This document shows positions 19,383 through 29,411 of a stretch of DNA of 64,000 nt, in pieces. The DNA is from Rhodanobacter sp. B04 (GTDB taxonomy: Bacteria; Pseudomonadota; Gammaproteobacteria; Xanthomonadales; Rhodanobacteraceae). The DNA lies in contig NZ_MUNV01000026.1 of assembly GCF_002001125.1 (NCBI RefSeq), positions 433,010 through 497,009 on the forward strand. The letters run 5' to 3'. The notes beneath the pieces were generated by a model that was not told the DNA's origin, searched no databases, and saw only the letters and a list, made by a program, of their open reading frames with translations. A program made the position numbers and the translations under genes. Numbering within the stretch: the stretch's first letter is position 1; the number at the start of each line of letters is the position of its first letter.

Positions 19383-21548
19383 ATGAACAGCCGCATCGTC
19401 CGCGACACCTTGCCGACCGCCCCCTCCGTGCCGGCTGCCAATGAGGCGTTGCCAAACCCGGCAGAGGCATCGCAGGATCTCGGCGACAACCGGCTGTACA
19501 TCCACCGCGAGCTGTCGCAGCTGCAGTTCAACATCCGCGTGCTGGACCAGGCGCTGGACGAGCGCACGCCGCTGCTGGAGCGGCTGAAATTCCTGCTGAT
19601 CTTCTCGCGCAACATGGACGAGTTCTTCGAGATCCGCGTGGCCGGGCTGAAGGGCCAGATCGCGTTGGACCACGAACTGATCGGCCCGGATGGCATCCCG
19701 CCGCGCCGTGCACTGGCCGAGATCAGCGAGATCGCGCACCGGCAGATCGAGCGCCAGTACGCGATCCTCAACGAGCGCATCCTGCCGGAACTGGCTGCGC
19801 AGGGCATCCGCATCGTCCGCCGCACGCAGTGGACGCACAAGCAGAAGCTGTGGGTGCGCCGCTATTTCCGCGAGGAGGTGGCGCCGCTGATCACGCCGAT
19901 CGGACTCGATCCGACCCACCCGTTCCCGCTGCTGGTCAACAAGAGCCTGAACTTCATCGTGCGGCTGGATGGCGTCGACGCGTTCGGCCGCGATTCGGGC
20001 CTGGCGATCGTGCCGGCGCCGCGCGTGCTGCCGCGGTTGATCCGCCTGCCGCAGGAGATCTGCGAGGGCGGCGACAACTACGTGCTGCTGTCCTCGATGA
20101 TCCATGCGCACGCCGAGGAACTGTTTCCCGGCATGACCGTGCTCGGCTGCTACCAGTTCCGGCTGACTCGCAACGCCGACCTCACGCTCGATCCGGAAGA
20201 CGTCGAGGATCTGGCGCTGGCCCTGCGCGGCGAGCTGTACTCCCGTCGCTTCGGCGACGCGGTGCGATTGGAGGTGGCCGACAACTGCCCGAAGGACCTG
20301 GCCGACTACCTGCTCAAGCAGTTCGGCCTCGGCGAGTCGGAGCTGTACGAGGTGAACGGCCCGGTGAACCTGGCCCGCCTGTTCAGCATCGCCAGCAACG
20401 CCAGCTACCCGCAGCTGCAGTACCGCCCGTTCACGCCGGTCCTGCCGAAAGCGCTCAAGCATGCCGAAGACCTGTTCCAGGTGATCGGCAAGCAGGACGT
20501 GCTGCTGCTCCATCCGTACGAATCGTTCTCGCCGGTGATCGACCTGCTGCGCCAGGCGGCCAAGGATCCGCAGGTGCTGGCGATCAAGCAGACGCTGTAC
20601 CGCACCAACGCGAATTCGGAAATCGTCGATGCGCTGGTCGACGCGGCGCGCGCGGGCAAGGAAGTGACCGCGGTGGTCGAGCTGCGCGCGCGCTTCGACG
20701 AGGAATCCAACCTCACGCTCGCATCGCGCCTGCAGCAGGCCGGCGCGATGGTGATCTACGGGGTGGTCGGCATCAAGACGCATGCCAAGCTGATGCTGAT
20801 CCAGCGCCGCGAAGGCAGCGAGCTGGTGCGCTACGCGCACATGGGCACCGGCAACTACCACACCGGCAACGCGCGCCTGTACACCGACTACAGCCTGCTC
20901 ACCTCCGACGAGGCGCTGTGCGAGGACGTGCACAAGCTGTTCAGCCAGCTTACCGGCATGGGCAAGGTGCTGCGCATGAAGAAGCTGCTGCATGCGCCGT
21001 TCACGCTGAAGAAGACCCTGCTCGAATTGATCGCACACGAGACGGCGCATGCCGCGGCCGGCAAGCCGGCGCAGATCGTCATCAAGGTGAACGCGCTGAC
21101 CGAGCCGAAGGTGATCCGCGCGCTGTACAAGGCCAGCATCGCCGGCGTGCAGGTCGACCTGATCGTGCGCGGCGTGTGCTGCCTGCGGCCGGGCATGGAG
21201 GGTGTGTCCGAGAACATCCGCGTGCGTTCGATCATCGGGCGCTTCCTCGAACACAGCCGCGTCTACTGGTTCGCCAACGATGGCGAGCCGCAGCTCTACC
21301 TGGCCAGCGCCGACCTGATGGAGCGCAACCTGGATCGCCGCGTCGAGGCGGCGTTCCCGCTGGAAGGCAAGAAGCTGCAGCAGCGCGTGCGCAATGCACT
21401 GGATCTCTATCTCGCCGACAACACCAGTGCGCTGCTGCTGCAGGCCGATGGCCAGTACGTGCGGCCGCTCGTGGCCACTGACGAGCCGGTCCGCAACGTG
21501 CAGGGTGAATTGCTGGAGAAGCTTTGCGGGGTCAGCGCGGGCGGCTGA
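19383..21548 (+). CDS. ppk: Polyphosphate kinase 1
   Basis: The 721-residue enzyme has the N-terminal PPK domain ([36 protein letters not shown]). The autophosphorylated histidine region is [13 protein letters not shown], and the second conserved histidine motif is [20 protein letters not shown]. It polymerises the ATP gamma-phosphate into polyphosphate, usually at the membrane. No ppx gene follows directly; the next gene is convergent. Confidence 0.97.
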   Translation: MNSRIVRDTLPTAPSVPAANEALPNPAEASQDLGDNRLYIHRELSQLQFNIRVLDQALDERTPLLERLKFLLIFSRNMDEFFEIRVAGLKGQIALDHELIGPDGIPPRRALAEISEIAHRQIERQYAILNERILPELAAQGIRIVRRTQWTHKQKLWVRRYFREEVAPLITPIGLDPTHPFPLLVNKSLNFIVRLDGVDAFGRDSGLAIVPAPRVLPRLIRLPQEICEGGDNYVLLSSMIHAHAEELFPGMTVLGCYQFRLTRNADLTLDPEDVEDLALALRGELYSRRFGDAVRLEVADNCPKDLADYLLKQFGLGESELYEVNGPVNLARLFSIASNASYPQLQYRPFTPVLPKALKHAEDLFQVIGKQDVLLLHPYESFSPVIDLLRQAAKDPQVLAIKQTLYRTNANSEIVDALVDAARAGKEVTAVVELRARFDEESNLTLASRLQQAGAMVIYGVVGIKTHAKLMLIQRREGSELVRYAHMGTGNYHTGNARLYTDYSLLTSDEALCEDVHKLFSQLTGMGKVLRMKKLLHAPFTLKKTLLELIAHETAHAAAGKPAQIVIKVNALTEPKVIRALYKASIAGVQVDLIVRGVCCLRPGMEGVSENIRVRSIIGRFLEHSRVYWFANDGEPQLYLASADLMERNLDRRVEAAFPLEGKKLQQRVRNALDLYLADNTSALLLQADGQYVRPLVATDEPVRNVQGELLEKLCGVSAGG

Positions 21549-21566
21549 AGCTGTTCCCACAGGTTC

Positions 21567-22400
21567 TCAGGGCGGGCTGGAAGGCGCCTGCGCGGATGAT
21601 GCGGCCGCCTTGCGCTGCGCGTCGCGGCGCAGGCGATATTCGACGCGCCCGACATGCACGGAAGCGGCGGCCACCATCAGGGCCAGCAGATACCAGGTGA
21701 TCAGGTAGACCAGGTGATTGTCGGGGAAGTGGATCACCGTCAGGCCACCTTGTGGCCACGATGCGGCGCTGCCGGTTGCGTCGGTCGGCGCGGCATCCGC
21801 ATCCACGAAGTAGGGCGCGACATCGGTCAGTCCGCGGGCGGCGGCGATCGCCTGGACATCGCGCGTATACCAGCGCCCGTGTGCGGGATCGTTATGACGC
21901 AGGAACGCCCAGGTCTGGCTCATGCGCAGCAAGCCGGTGATGGTCGTCGCGCCGCCGGGGGGCACGAGGCAGGATGCGTCAGGGCTGCACTCTTCGGCAG
22001 GTACGAAGCCGCGATTGACCAGCACCACGCTGCCGTCGGCCAGGCGCAGTGGCGTCATCACCCAATAGCCATTGCCCAGTTCGGTGCTGGCCCAGACCAG
22101 GGTCTGGCGGTCAGGCAGGTACGTGCCGCTCAGTCGTACATGGCGGTACTCATCGGCGTCGGCGGTGAGATGCGCCCACTGGGCCGGCCCAGGCGCGTCG
22201 ACAACAGGTGCATGTACGCGCTGGTCGACGCGGGCGATCAGCGCGTGCTTCCAGTGCAACCGGTGCACCTGCCAGGTGCCGAGGGCGATGAAGCTGGCGA
22301 AAAACACCAGTGCCAGCGCAGCCACTGCGACCAGGGCCAGCGGCCCGCGCGGGCCGCGGCTGGCATCATCCATCATTGCCGGGTTGTCTGGCCGCGACAT
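21567..22400 (-). CDS. SURF1-family oxidase assembly protein
   Basis: The 277-residue protein has an N-terminal helix (ALVFFASFIALGTWQVHRLHWK) and a C-terminal helix (NHLVYLITWYLLALMVAAAS) bracketing a periplasmic domain with VLVNRGFVP. This is the SURF1 layout with the GxWQxxR-like start. SURF1 helps insert heme a or o cofactors into terminal oxidases. It is the last gene of the minus-strand cyo operon, like Surf1q, which follows the qox genes in Paracoccus, so it should serve this quinol oxidase. Confidence 0.88.
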   Translation of the reverse strand: MSRPDNPAMMDDASRGPRGPLALVAVAALALVFFASFIALGTWQVHRLHWKHALIARVDQRVHAPVVDAPGPAQWAHLTADADEYRHVRLSGTYLPDRQTLVWASTELGNGYWVMTPLRLADGSVVLVNRGFVPAEECSPDASCLVPPGGATTITGLLRMSQTWAFLRHNDPAHGRWYTRDVQAIAAARGLTDVAPYFVDADAAPTDATGSAASWPQGGLTVIHFPDNHLVYLITWYLLALMVAAASVHVGRVEYRLRRDAQRKAAASSAQAPSSPP

Positions 22401-22434
22401 GATCCGGTGAGGCGTGCGGTAACGGCGTCCTGCT

Positions 22435-22815
22435 TCATGGCAGGCTCTTCACGTCCATCATCGACGGCATCATGTTGTGGTCGAGGTGGTACATCACCCA
22501 GATCGAACCGCTCAGCGTGATCACCACCATCACCAGGGTGAAGATCAGCGCCAGCATGTTCCAGCCGCCCTGGGACTTCGCGTCCATGTGCAGGAAGTAG
22601 ATCATGTGCACGATCATCTGCACCGCCGCCAGGCCCAGTACCACGGCCGCGGTGGTGCTGGATTTTTCGAACTGGCCGGTCATCACCAGCCAGAACGGGA
22701 TGGCGGTGAGGATCGCCGCCAGCACGAAGCCGGTCATGTAGCCTTTCAGCGTGCTGTGACTGGCGCCGTCGTCGTGACCGTGGCCATCGTCATGGTGCTC
22801 GGTGTGCGCGCTCAT
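22435..22815 (-). CDS. cyoD: Cytochrome bo3 quinol oxidase subunit IV
   Basis: The 126-residue protein has a His/Asp-rich N-terminus and three membrane helices, including [20 protein letters not shown], the CyoD signature. Its start overlaps the cyoC stop by 4 bp. It is a small structural subunit thought to help assemble the CuB site. Confidence 0.92.
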   Translation of the reverse strand: MSAHTEHHDDGHGHDDGASHSTLKGYMTGFVLAAILTAIPFWLVMTGQFEKSSTTAAVVLGLAAVQMIVHMIYFLHMDAKSQGGWNMLALIFTLVMVVITLSGSIWVMYHLDHNMMPSMMDVKSLP

Positions 22816-23444
22816 GGCAGCACTCCCATCAGGTAGACAAAGCTGAACACGCCGATCCAGACCACGTCGAGGAAATGCCAGAACATCGACAGGCACATCA
22901 GCCGGCGCTTGTTCTCGGCGATCAAGCCCTTCTTGCCGACCTGCACCATCAGGGTGACCAGCCAGACGATGCCGAAGGTGACGTGCAGGCCGTGGGTGCC
23001 GACCAGGGTGAAGAACGAGGACAGGAACGCGCTGCGCTGCGGGCCGGCGCCGATCGCGATCAGGTGGCCGAACTCGCGCAGTTCCAGGAACAGGAAACAC
23101 GCGCCGAGCAGGCCGGTGATGGCCAGCCAGGCCAGCATCGCGCGCTTGCCGTTGCGCTGCATCTCCAGCATGGCGAAGCCATAGGTGATCGACGACAGCA
23201 GCAGGAAGGCGGTGTTCAGCGCCACCACCGGCAGCTCGAAGATCTGCGCGCCGGTCGGACCGCCGGCATAGTTGCGCCCGAGTACGGCGTACACCGCGAA
23301 CAGACAGGCGAACACCAGGCAGTCGCTCATCAGGTACAGCCAGAAACCCAGCAGGGTGCCGTGCTGCGGGTGGTGTTCTTCGCTGAGGTGGAAGCTCAGC
23401 GTGCTCGGCTGGCCGGGCAGGGGAATGGCTTGGATATCAGACAT
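22812..23444 (-). CDS. cyoC: Cytochrome bo3 quinol oxidase subunit III
   Basis: The 210-residue protein has five membrane helices with [18 protein letters not shown] near the start and [14 protein letters not shown] and [14 protein letters not shown] near the end, as in CyoC. It overlaps cyoB by 8 bp. It is a core subunit of the heme-copper quinol oxidase. Confidence 0.95.
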   Translation of the reverse strand: MSDIQAIPLPGQPSTLSFHLSEEHHPQHGTLLGFWLYLMSDCLVFACLFAVYAVLGRNYAGGPTGAQIFELPVVALNTAFLLLSSITYGFAMLEMQRNGKRAMLAWLAITGLLGACFLFLELREFGHLIAIGAGPQRSAFLSSFFTLVGTHGLHVTFGIVWLVTLMVQVGKKGLIAENKRRLMCLSMFWHFLDVVWIGVFSFVYLMGVLP

Positions 23445-25440
23445 GGTTGGCTAACAGCTCCGAGCGGGCTGCCTCGACACGGGACACTTCATCGGCCGGG
23501 ATGTGGTAGTCGCGCTGGTAGTTGAAGGTATGACCGATCGCGACGGCCAGCAGCGCGATGAACGACAAGACGGCCAGCGGCCACATGTGCCAGATCATGG
23601 CGAAGCCGAGCACGGTGCTGATGCCGCCGAGGATCACGCCGGCGCCGGTGTTCTTCGGCATGTGGATCGCGATGAAGTCCGCAGTCGGCCGTTCGTAGTT
23701 GTGCTGTTTCATCTGCCACCAGGCGTCCCGGTTGTGCACGCGCGGGGTGAACGCGAAGTTGTAGGCCGGTGGCGGCGACGAAGTCGACCACTCCAGCGTG
23801 CGGCCACCCCAGGGATCGCCGGTATGGTCGCGCAGCGCCTCGCGGTGGCGGAAGCTCACGTAGAACTGGATCAGCATGGCGCCGATGCCCAGCGCGATCA
23901 GCAATGCGCCGAATGCGGCGATCTGGAACCAGATCTGCAGCGAGGGGTCCTCGAAGTGGTTCAGCCGGCGCGTCACGCCCATCAGGCCGAGCACGTACAG
24001 CGGCATGAAGGCGAAGTAGAAGCCGACCACCCAGAACCAGAACGAGACCTTGCCCCAGAACGGATCGAGGCGGAAGCCGAACGCCTTCGGGAACCAGTAG
24101 TTGATGCCGGCGAACAGGCCGAACAGCACGCCGCCGATGATCACGTTGTGGAAGTGCGCGATCAGGAACAGGCTGTTGTGCAGGGCGAAGTCCGCCGGGG
24201 GCACCGCCAGCATCACGCCGGTCATGCCGCCGATGGTGAACGTGACCATGAACGCGACCGTCCACAGCATCGGCACCTCGAAGGTGATCCGGCCCCGATA
24301 CATGGTGAACAGCCAGTTGAAGATCTTCGCCCCGGTGGGGATCGAGATGATCATCGTGGTGATGCCGAAGAACGAGTTGACGCTGGCGCCCGAGCCCATC
24401 GTGAAGAAGTGGTGCAGCCAGACCAGGTAGGACAGCACCGTGATCACCACGGTGGCGTAGACCATCGAGGTATAGCCGAACAGGCGCTTGCGGCTGAAGG
24501 TGGCCACCACCTCGGAGTAGATGCCGAACGCAGGCAGGATCAAGATATAGACCTCGGGATGGCCCCAGATCCAGATCAGGTTCACGTACATCATGGCGTC
24601 GCCGCCAAGCGTCGTGGTGAAGAAGTTGGTGCCGGCGTAGCGATCCAGCGCGAGCAGGCCAAGCACCGCGGTCAGTACCGGGAACGCGGCCACGATCAGC
24701 ACGTTGGTGCACAGTGCGGTCCAGGTGAACACCGGCATGCGCATCATGGTCATGCCGGGTGCACGCATCTTGATGATGGTGACCAGCAGGTTGATGCCTG
24801 ACAACAGGGTGCCGACGCCGGCGATCTGCAAGCCCCAGATGTAGTAGTCGACGCCTACATCCGGGCTCTGCGCGATGCCCGAAAGCGGCGGGTAGGCCAG
24901 CCAGCCGGTGCGCGCGAATTCGCCCACGAACAGCGACATCATGATCAGCGCAGCGCCCGCGCTGGTCATCCAGAAGCTGAAGTTGTTGAGGAACGGAAAC
25001 GACACGTCGCGCGCGCCGATCTGCAGCGGCACCACGAAATTCATCAGGCCGGTGACCAGCGGCATCGCCACGAAGAAGATCATGATCACGCCATGCGCCG
25101 TGAAAATCTGGTCGTAGTGGTGCGGCGGCAGGAAGCCCTGGACGTGCCCGAACGCGACGGCCTGCTGCATGCGCATCATGATCGCGTCGGAGAAACCGCG
25201 CAGCAGCATCACCAGGCCGAGCACCATGTACATCACGCCGATCTTCTTGTGATCGATGCTGGTGAACCACTCGCGCCACAGATAGCCCCACAGGCGGAAG
25301 TACGTCAGCGCGGCGAGCAGCGCGATGCCGCCGGCCGCCACCGCGACGAAGGTCCACAGCAGGATCGGCTCGTGAAACGGAATCGCGTCCCAGGTCAGGC
25401 GACCGAAGATCAGTTTGGCAAGGTCGGGGGAGTCAGACAT
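23437..25440 (-). CDS. cyoB: Cytochrome bo3 quinol oxidase subunit I
   Basis: The 667-residue heme-copper oxidase catalytic subunit has the low-spin heme ligand in [15 protein letters not shown], the CuB/Tyr-linked site in [14 protein letters not shown], the second CuB histidines in [14 protein letters not shown] and the high-spin heme region in [12 protein letters not shown]. Start at ATG 25440 (MSDSPDLAK). It reduces oxygen to water using quinol and pumps protons at the inner membrane. Confidence 0.97.
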   Translation of the reverse strand: MSDSPDLAKLIFGRLTWDAIPFHEPILLWTFVAVAAGGIALLAALTYFRLWGYLWREWFTSIDHKKIGVMYMVLGLVMLLRGFSDAIMMRMQQAVAFGHVQGFLPPHHYDQIFTAHGVIMIFFVAMPLVTGLMNFVVPLQIGARDVSFPFLNNFSFWMTSAGAALIMMSLFVGEFARTGWLAYPPLSGIAQSPDVGVDYYIWGLQIAGVGTLLSGINLLVTIIKMRAPGMTMMRMPVFTWTALCTNVLIVAAFPVLTAVLGLLALDRYAGTNFFTTTLGGDAMMYVNLIWIWGHPEVYILILPAFGIYSEVVATFSRKRLFGYTSMVYATVVITVLSYLVWLHHFFTMGSGASVNSFFGITTMIISIPTGAKIFNWLFTMYRGRITFEVPMLWTVAFMVTFTIGGMTGVMLAVPPADFALHNSLFLIAHFHNVIIGGVLFGLFAGINYWFPKAFGFRLDPFWGKVSFWFWVVGFYFAFMPLYVLGLMGVTRRLNHFEDPSLQIWFQIAAFGALLIALGIGAMLIQFYVSFRHREALRDHTGDPWGGRTLEWSTSSPPPAYNFAFTPRVHNRDAWWQMKQHNYERPTADFIAIHMPKNTGAGVILGGISTVLGFAMIWHMWPLAVLSFIALLAVAIGHTFNYQRDYHIPADEVSRVEAARSELLANHV

Positions 25441-25486
25441 CGTGGTTACCGGGAAAGACGGGGTGGCGCGAAAGGATGGCGGGGGA

Positions 25487-26455
25487 TCAATGTGGCTGGG
25501 CCATGGGCATGCCGTGCATGCTCTCATCGGCCGTGCTGTCATGCGCATGCTCGGGGGCTGGCAGGTTCGGCCCCTTCATGCCGCTCATGCAGGATGGCCC
25601 CGGGGTAACGCACTGGGTGACGATGTCCTCGAACAGGGACGGCGCCACGCTGGCATAGCGACTGACCGGATCGTTCTCGCTGGGCTTGGCCAGCTGCTGG
25701 TAGACGTCGCGACTCAGCACCGGGCCGCTTTTCGCCTGGGCGACCCACTGCTCGAACTGCGCCTCGTCCATGCCACGGAACATGAAGTGCATGCCGGAGA
25801 AGCCCGCGCCGCTGTAGTTGGCGGAGAAGCCCTCGAAATCACCGGGCTTGTTGATCACCGCGTGCAAGGTGGTCTGCATCCCCGGCATGGCATAGATCTG
25901 GCCGGCCAGCGCCGGCACGAAGAACGAGTTCATCACGGTCGAGGCGGTGATGCGGAACTCGATCGGCCGGTCCACCGGCGCCGCCACCTCGTTCACGGTC
26001 GCGATGCCCTGCTCCGGATAGATGAACAGCCATTTCCAGTCCAGCGCGACCACGTCGACCACCAGCGGCCTGGCGTCGACCGTTACCGGGCGGCCCTCGG
26101 ACACGCGCTCCAGCGGGCGGAACGGATCGAGCTTGTGCGTGCTGACCCAGGTCACCGCGCCGAGCGCGATGATGATCAGCAGGGGCGCCGACCAGATCAG
26201 CAGCTCCAGCAAGGTGGAGTGGTTCCAGTCCGGGTCGTAGTCGTCGCGCTGGTGCGAGGCGCGGTAGCGCCAGGCGAACAGCAGCGTCAGCACGATCACC
26301 GGCACGATGATGATCAGCATCAGCAACAGCGAGGTGATGATCAGGTTGCGTTGCTGTAATGCAACATCGCCGGACGGCGACATGAGCACGGTCTGGCAGC
26401 CCGTCAACAGCAAGACGACAGGCAACAGCAATCCGCGGAGAGCCTTCAGGGACAT
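25487..26455 (-). CDS. cyoA: Cytochrome bo3 quinol oxidase subunit II (lipoprotein)
   Basis: The 322-residue protein has a lipobox signal [12 protein letters not shown], two membrane helices and a periplasmic cupredoxin domain. The CuA cysteines of cytochrome c oxidases are absent: the corresponding stretch reads [13 protein letters not shown]. This marks a quinol rather than cytochrome c oxidase. First gene of cyoABCD-surf1; ATG 26455 is chosen because it starts the signal peptide. No cyoE (heme o synthase) is in the window. Confidence 0.95.
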   Translation of the reverse strand: MSLKALRGLLLPVVLLLTGCQTVLMSPSGDVALQQRNLIITSLLLMLIIIVPVIVLTLLFAWRYRASHQRDDYDPDWNHSTLLELLIWSAPLLIIIALGAVTWVSTHKLDPFRPLERVSEGRPVTVDARPLVVDVVALDWKWLFIYPEQGIATVNEVAAPVDRPIEFRITASTVMNSFFVPALAGQIYAMPGMQTTLHAVINKPGDFEGFSANYSGAGFSGMHFMFRGMDEAQFEQWVAQAKSGPVLSRDVYQQLAKPSENDPVSRYASVAPSLFEDIVTQCVTPGPSCMSGMKGPNLPAPEHAHDSTADESMHGMPMAQPH

Positions 26456-26518
26456 GACTATCGATGGTAGCGGGACGGGGGAGCCTCGAAATACTACGCG
26501 GATCGGCCGGTTTGAGAA

Positions 26519-26537
26519 ATGGGGCATTTTGTCCCAT
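26519..26537. promoter_or_regulatory. Imperfect palindrome between cyoA and the divergent MFS gene
   Basis: ATGGGGCA-TTT-TGTCCCAT has 8-bp arms with one mismatch, placed in the 145-bp divergent intergenic region. It is a plausible operator for one or both genes, on symmetry and position only. Confidence 0.3.
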
Positions 26538-26600
26538 GGCGGTCGTCTCGCGTCGGTGCGATCCTATGCGTCTACCGCCCACGCGACCCCGAGCAGCACG

Positions 26601-27935
26601 ATGTCGAGCACGTTTCAGCACTCCCCCCAGCCCACGGCCGATGCGCTGGCGCGTCGCGTCAACCGCCTGCACGGTCAGGCCAGGCTCGCCCCGAGCGAAA
26701 TCGCGATCGGCGTGGTGATCGGCCGCGCTTCCGAATACTTCGACTTCTTCGTGTTCGGCATCGCCTGCGTGCTGGTGTTCCCGGCCGTGTTCTTTCCGTT
26801 CGCCAGCCAGCTGGATGGCATGTTGCTGTCGTTCGCGCTGTTCGCGCTGGCGTTTGTCGCTCGCCCGATGGGTACAGCGCTGTTCATGACCATCCAGCGG
26901 CGCTGGAGCCGCGGCACCAAACTCACCGCAGCCCTGTTCCTGCTCGGCACGGCCACGGTGGGCATGGCGTTCCTGCCGGACTACGGTTCGATCGGGGGCT
27001 GGGCGATCGGGTCGCTCACGTTCTTCCGTTTTCTGCAGGGCCTCGCGATGGGCGGTTCGTGGGATGGCCTGCCGTCGCTGCTGGCGATGAACACCCCGTC
27101 GGGGCGGCGCGGCTGGTACGCGATGATCGGGCAGCTGGGCGCGCCGATCGGTTTCCTGATCGCCAGCGCGCTGTTCCTGTTCCTGCACACCAGCCTGTCG
27201 CATGAGGATTTCATCGACTGGGGTTGGCGCTACCCGTTCTTCGTCGCTTTTGCCATCAACGTGGTCGCGTTGTTCGCGCGGCTGCGCCTCGTGGTGACGC
27301 ACGAATACACCAAGGCGATGGAAGAGCGCGAGCTGGAGCCGGTTGGCGTGGTCGAGCTGGTGCGCACGCAGGGTCACAACCTCTTCCTTGGCGCCTTCGC
27401 CGCGCTGGCCAGCTATGCCTTGTTCCACCTGGTCACGGTGTTTCCGCTGTCGTGGATCGTGCTGGGCAACACCCAGTCGATCAACAGCGTGCTGGTGGTG
27501 CAGATCATTGGCGCGGCCGTCGGCATCCTGGCCACGATCGCCTCCGGATTCATTGCCGACAACATCGGTCGGCGCCGCACGCTGGGCGTGCTGGCCGCGT
27601 TGATCGGCATCTTCAGCCTGTTCGCGCCGTGGCTGCTTGGCGGCAGCCGCTCGGGACAGGATGCCTTCATCCTGGTCGGATTCGCGCTGCTTGGCCTGTC
27701 GTACGGCCAGGCGGCCGGCAGCGTCACTTCGAATTTCGAGACCCGCTTCCGCTACACCGGCGCCGCACTGACCTCCGACCTCGCCTGGCTGATCGGTGCC
27801 GGATTCGCGCCGCTGGTGGCGCTGGGGTTGTCATCCAAGTTCGGGCTGGTGGCGGTGAGCACCTATCTGCTGTCAGGTGCAATCTGCACGCTGGTGGCCC
27901 TGCGGGTCAATCGCGCCCTGGCCGAGCGCGACTGA
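26601..27935 (+). CDS. MFS transporter, metabolite:H+ symporter (MHS)-like
   Basis: The 444-residue membrane protein starts with APSEIAIGVVIGRASEYFDFF and has the MHS-type motif GFIADNIGRRRTLG plus FFRFLQGLAMGGSWDG. Such proteins import organic acids or osmolytes with protons; the substrate is unknown. ATG 26601 (MSSTFQ) is chosen; the open frame to the left runs through the cyoA promoter and is not protein-like. Confidence 0.85.
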   Translation: MSSTFQHSPQPTADALARRVNRLHGQARLAPSEIAIGVVIGRASEYFDFFVFGIACVLVFPAVFFPFASQLDGMLLSFALFALAFVARPMGTALFMTIQRRWSRGTKLTAALFLLGTATVGMAFLPDYGSIGGWAIGSLTFFRFLQGLAMGGSWDGLPSLLAMNTPSGRRGWYAMIGQLGAPIGFLIASALFLFLHTSLSHEDFIDWGWRYPFFVAFAINVVALFARLRLVVTHEYTKAMEERELEPVGVVELVRTQGHNLFLGAFAALASYALFHLVTVFPLSWIVLGNTQSINSVLVVQIIGAAVGILATIASGFIADNIGRRRTLGVLAALIGIFSLFAPWLLGGSRSGQDAFILVGFALLGLSYGQAAGSVTSNFETRFRYTGAALTSDLAWLIGAGFAPLVALGLSSKFGLVAVSTYLLSGAICTLVALRVNRALAERD

Positions 27936-28015
27936 CGTGCCGGGTGCGCGCCCGTAGCCATGCCGAGCCAGGCTATCTGCGCGATCCGGAGATCCAGCGG
28001 TGGCCACTGTCAACG

Positions 28016-28471
28016 CTACATCTCCCTTGTCATGAATACGCTGTAAGGATCTTCAGCGTAGTCGGCAAACGGGGCGCATGGCTTGAACCCGAAACGGGCG
28101 TAGAGGCGGTGGGCCGGCGCGAATGCCTCCGCCGATCCGGTCTCCAGGCTCAACCGGCGATACGAGCGATGCCTGGCTTCGTCCAGGATATGTCGCATGA
28201 GCAGCGTTGCCACGCCCTTGCGCAGATGCGCTGATGCCGTGCGCATCGACTTGATCTCGCCGTGCCCGGAGTCGAGCTGCTTGATCGCGGCGCACCCCAT
28301 CAAGTCGGCATCCTGCCATACCGCCCAGAACGTGATCTCCGGCTTGCGCAGTGCCTCAAGGCCCAGCGCATGAATGCTCTGCGGGGGAGAGTGCAGGGTC
28401 ATGCCCTGCAAATGCTCGCGCAACAGCTGGACAACCGCCGGGCTGCTCAAGTCATCGATGCGGATTTCCAT
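28016..28471 (-). CDS. GNAT-family N-acetyltransferase
   Basis: The 151-residue protein has the GNAT acetyl-CoA-binding segment (STASAHLRKGVATLLMRHIL, R/Q-x-x-G-x-A type) and the C-terminal RLYARFGFKPCAPF. The ATG at 28471 is preferred to an upstream extension. The size, strand and position suggest it may be an old, immobilised integron cassette, since a partial attC-like string lies just upstream at 28493-28509 (inference). Substrate unknown. Confidence 0.85.
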   Translation of the reverse strand: MEIRIDDLSSPAVVQLLREHLQGMTLHSPPQSIHALGLEALRKPEITFWAVWQDADLMGCAAIKQLDSGHGEIKSMRTASAHLRKGVATLLMRHILDEARHRSYRRLSLETGSAEAFAPAHRLYARFGFKPCAPFADYAEDPYSVFMTREM

Positions 28472-28492
28472 GGCTGTCTGCATCGGATGCGA

Positions 28493-28509
28493 GTGCCTCG
28501 CGCTTGAGT
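28493..28509 (-). repeat. Possible decayed attC fragment
   Basis: GTGCCTCGCGCTTGAGT matches 15 of 17 bases of the crossover end of the intact attC at 33203 (GTGCCTAACGCTTGAGT). The rest of the site is absent. It lies between two small same-strand genes beyond the live array. Confidence 0.35.
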
Positions 28510-28527
28510 CGGGGCCACGCGGCAACA

Positions 28528-28908
28528 TTACCGCCGTTCCTCCATGAGGCCGACCAGATTGCCATCGGGATCGCGCAAGAAGCCAATCCAGAGTTCATGG
28601 TCGGGGAGCTTGGCCGCGAGCTGCGGTGCGCGCTCGCTGACAGCGCCGCGTTCGACGAGGGCCGCATGCACGGCGACGATGTCGGTGACCTTGAAGTAGA
28701 GAATGGAATTGTGCCCCACGCTGCCGGCGCCTTGTGGAGTGCTCAGCATGAGGCGCACGCCACCGGCATCGAGGAACACCAGGTTGGGCCCGGCGCTGAA
28801 CAGAAAGGTCAAACCCAGCGTGTCGCCGTAAAAAGACAGCGCAGCCTCGACGTCGCTAACCGTCACTGCGATCTGGCCGATGTTGGAAAGCCTGGATTCC
28901 TTGTTCAT
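28528..28908 (-). CDS. VOC (glyoxalase/bleomycin-resistance) family protein
   Basis: The 126-residue protein shows the two-module VOC fold: IGQIAVTVSDVEAALSFYGDTLGL at the start, HNSILYFKVTDIVAVHAAL in the middle and GFLRDPDGNLVGLMEE at the end, with a metal-ligand-like terminal Glu. It may be a dioxygenase, glyoxalase or drug-binding protein. It lies directly distal to the integron remnant and may itself be a fixed former cassette. Confidence 0.85.
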   Translation of the reverse strand: MNKESRLSNIGQIAVTVSDVEAALSFYGDTLGLTFLFSAGPNLVFLDAGGVRLMLSTPQGAGSVGHNSILYFKVTDIVAVHAALVERGAVSERAPQLAAKLPDHELWIGFLRDPDGNLVGLMEERR

Positions 28909-28943
28909 GGTCTGGTGCCTGTTTCATGTCCGGTGACTTGGCG

Positions 28944-28980
28944 TAGCGGCGTGCGGCAAGGGTCGGCGCCTTGGCGATGC
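28944..28980 (-). repeat. Possible decayed attC body
   Basis: AGCGGCGTGCGG at 28945-28956 is identical to part of the attC at 37460-37520, and CCTTGGCGATG downstream resembles its CCTTGAACGAG. Both core sites are lost. GC-rich chance similarity cannot be excluded. Confidence 0.35.
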
Positions 28981-29041
28981 TTGCACCAAGCAGCACGACA
29001 AGCACCAGAATCGTAAAGATGATGGGATTCTTTAAGGGCAT
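28981..29041 (-). pseudogene. Truncated cassette gene, fragment related to cassette C20
   Basis: The minus-strand start MPLKNPIIFTILVLVVLLGAS is nearly identical to the start of the intact C20 gene (MPLKNPVIFTILVLVVLLGAG at 32271-32507). Nucleotide identity extends back to the attC at 29049. After about 20 codons the similarity stops abruptly and the frame runs into unrelated DNA (to 28856). It is the distal stump of the array. Confidence 0.8.
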
Positions 29042-29048
29042 GCTTGCG

Positions 29049-29105
29049 GCCTAACGCTGGAGTTAAGCGGCGGCGAAGCCGTCCGCCTTGAACGAGATGT
29101 TAGGC
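29049..29105 (-). repeat. attC of cassette C28
   Basis: 57 bp; plus-strand ends GCCTAAC and GTTAGGC; standard body GCGGCGAAGCCGTCC. Most distal intact attC. Confidence 0.95.
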
Positions 29106-29112
29106 CGCGAAC

Positions 29113-29349
29113 TCACCGAAGCCGGCCGTATACGAATGGGGAAACCAAGGCAGCCACTACCCACTGAGTAACACTACCAGCCGGAAGGAACCACCAGTTA
29201 GCAAATGCATAGCCGTAGAACGGAAGGCTGGCAATCAAGACGATAAGAAACAGGCCGAAGCTCGCCGCATAGGACGCAAGAAGCCACTTAAGATGCCAAA
29301 TCAAGCCGCGACCTTTGCGCTCCTGAGGTTTGCTGAGGAAATTGGTCAT
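29113..29349 (-). CDS. Cassette C28: small membrane protein
   Basis: The 78-residue protein has two likely membrane helices (LLASYAASFGLFLIVLIA and a second hydrophobic stretch from WWFLPAGSVTQWVVAALV). A charged N-terminus (SKPQERKGRG) suggests cytoplasmic orientation. The start lies 4 bp past the preceding attC core. Not recognised. Confidence 0.7.
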   Translation of the reverse strand: MTNFLSKPQERKGRGLIWHLKWLLASYAASFGLFLIVLIASLPFYGYAFANWWFLPAGSVTQWVVAALVSPFVYGRLR

Positions 29350-29353
29350 TGCT

Positions 29354-29410
29354 GCCTAACGCTGGAGTTGAGCGGCGGCGTAGCCGTCCGCCTCGAACGA
29401 TTTGTTAGGC
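29354..29410 (-). repeat. attC of cassette C27
   Basis: 57 bp; ends GCCTAAC and GTTAGGC. Body variant GTTGAGCGG..GTAGCC..CCTCGAACG, shared with the attCs of C12 and C11. Confidence 0.95.
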
Positions 29411-29411
29411 A

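Noticed and set aside
19287..21560. 757-residue antisense frame across ppk
   Set aside because: His/Arg/Gln-rich translation with no family pattern; it is the shadow of ppk in GC-rich DNA. The same applies to long antisense frames over rsmC, poxB, selO and the 59.7-61.9 kb gene.
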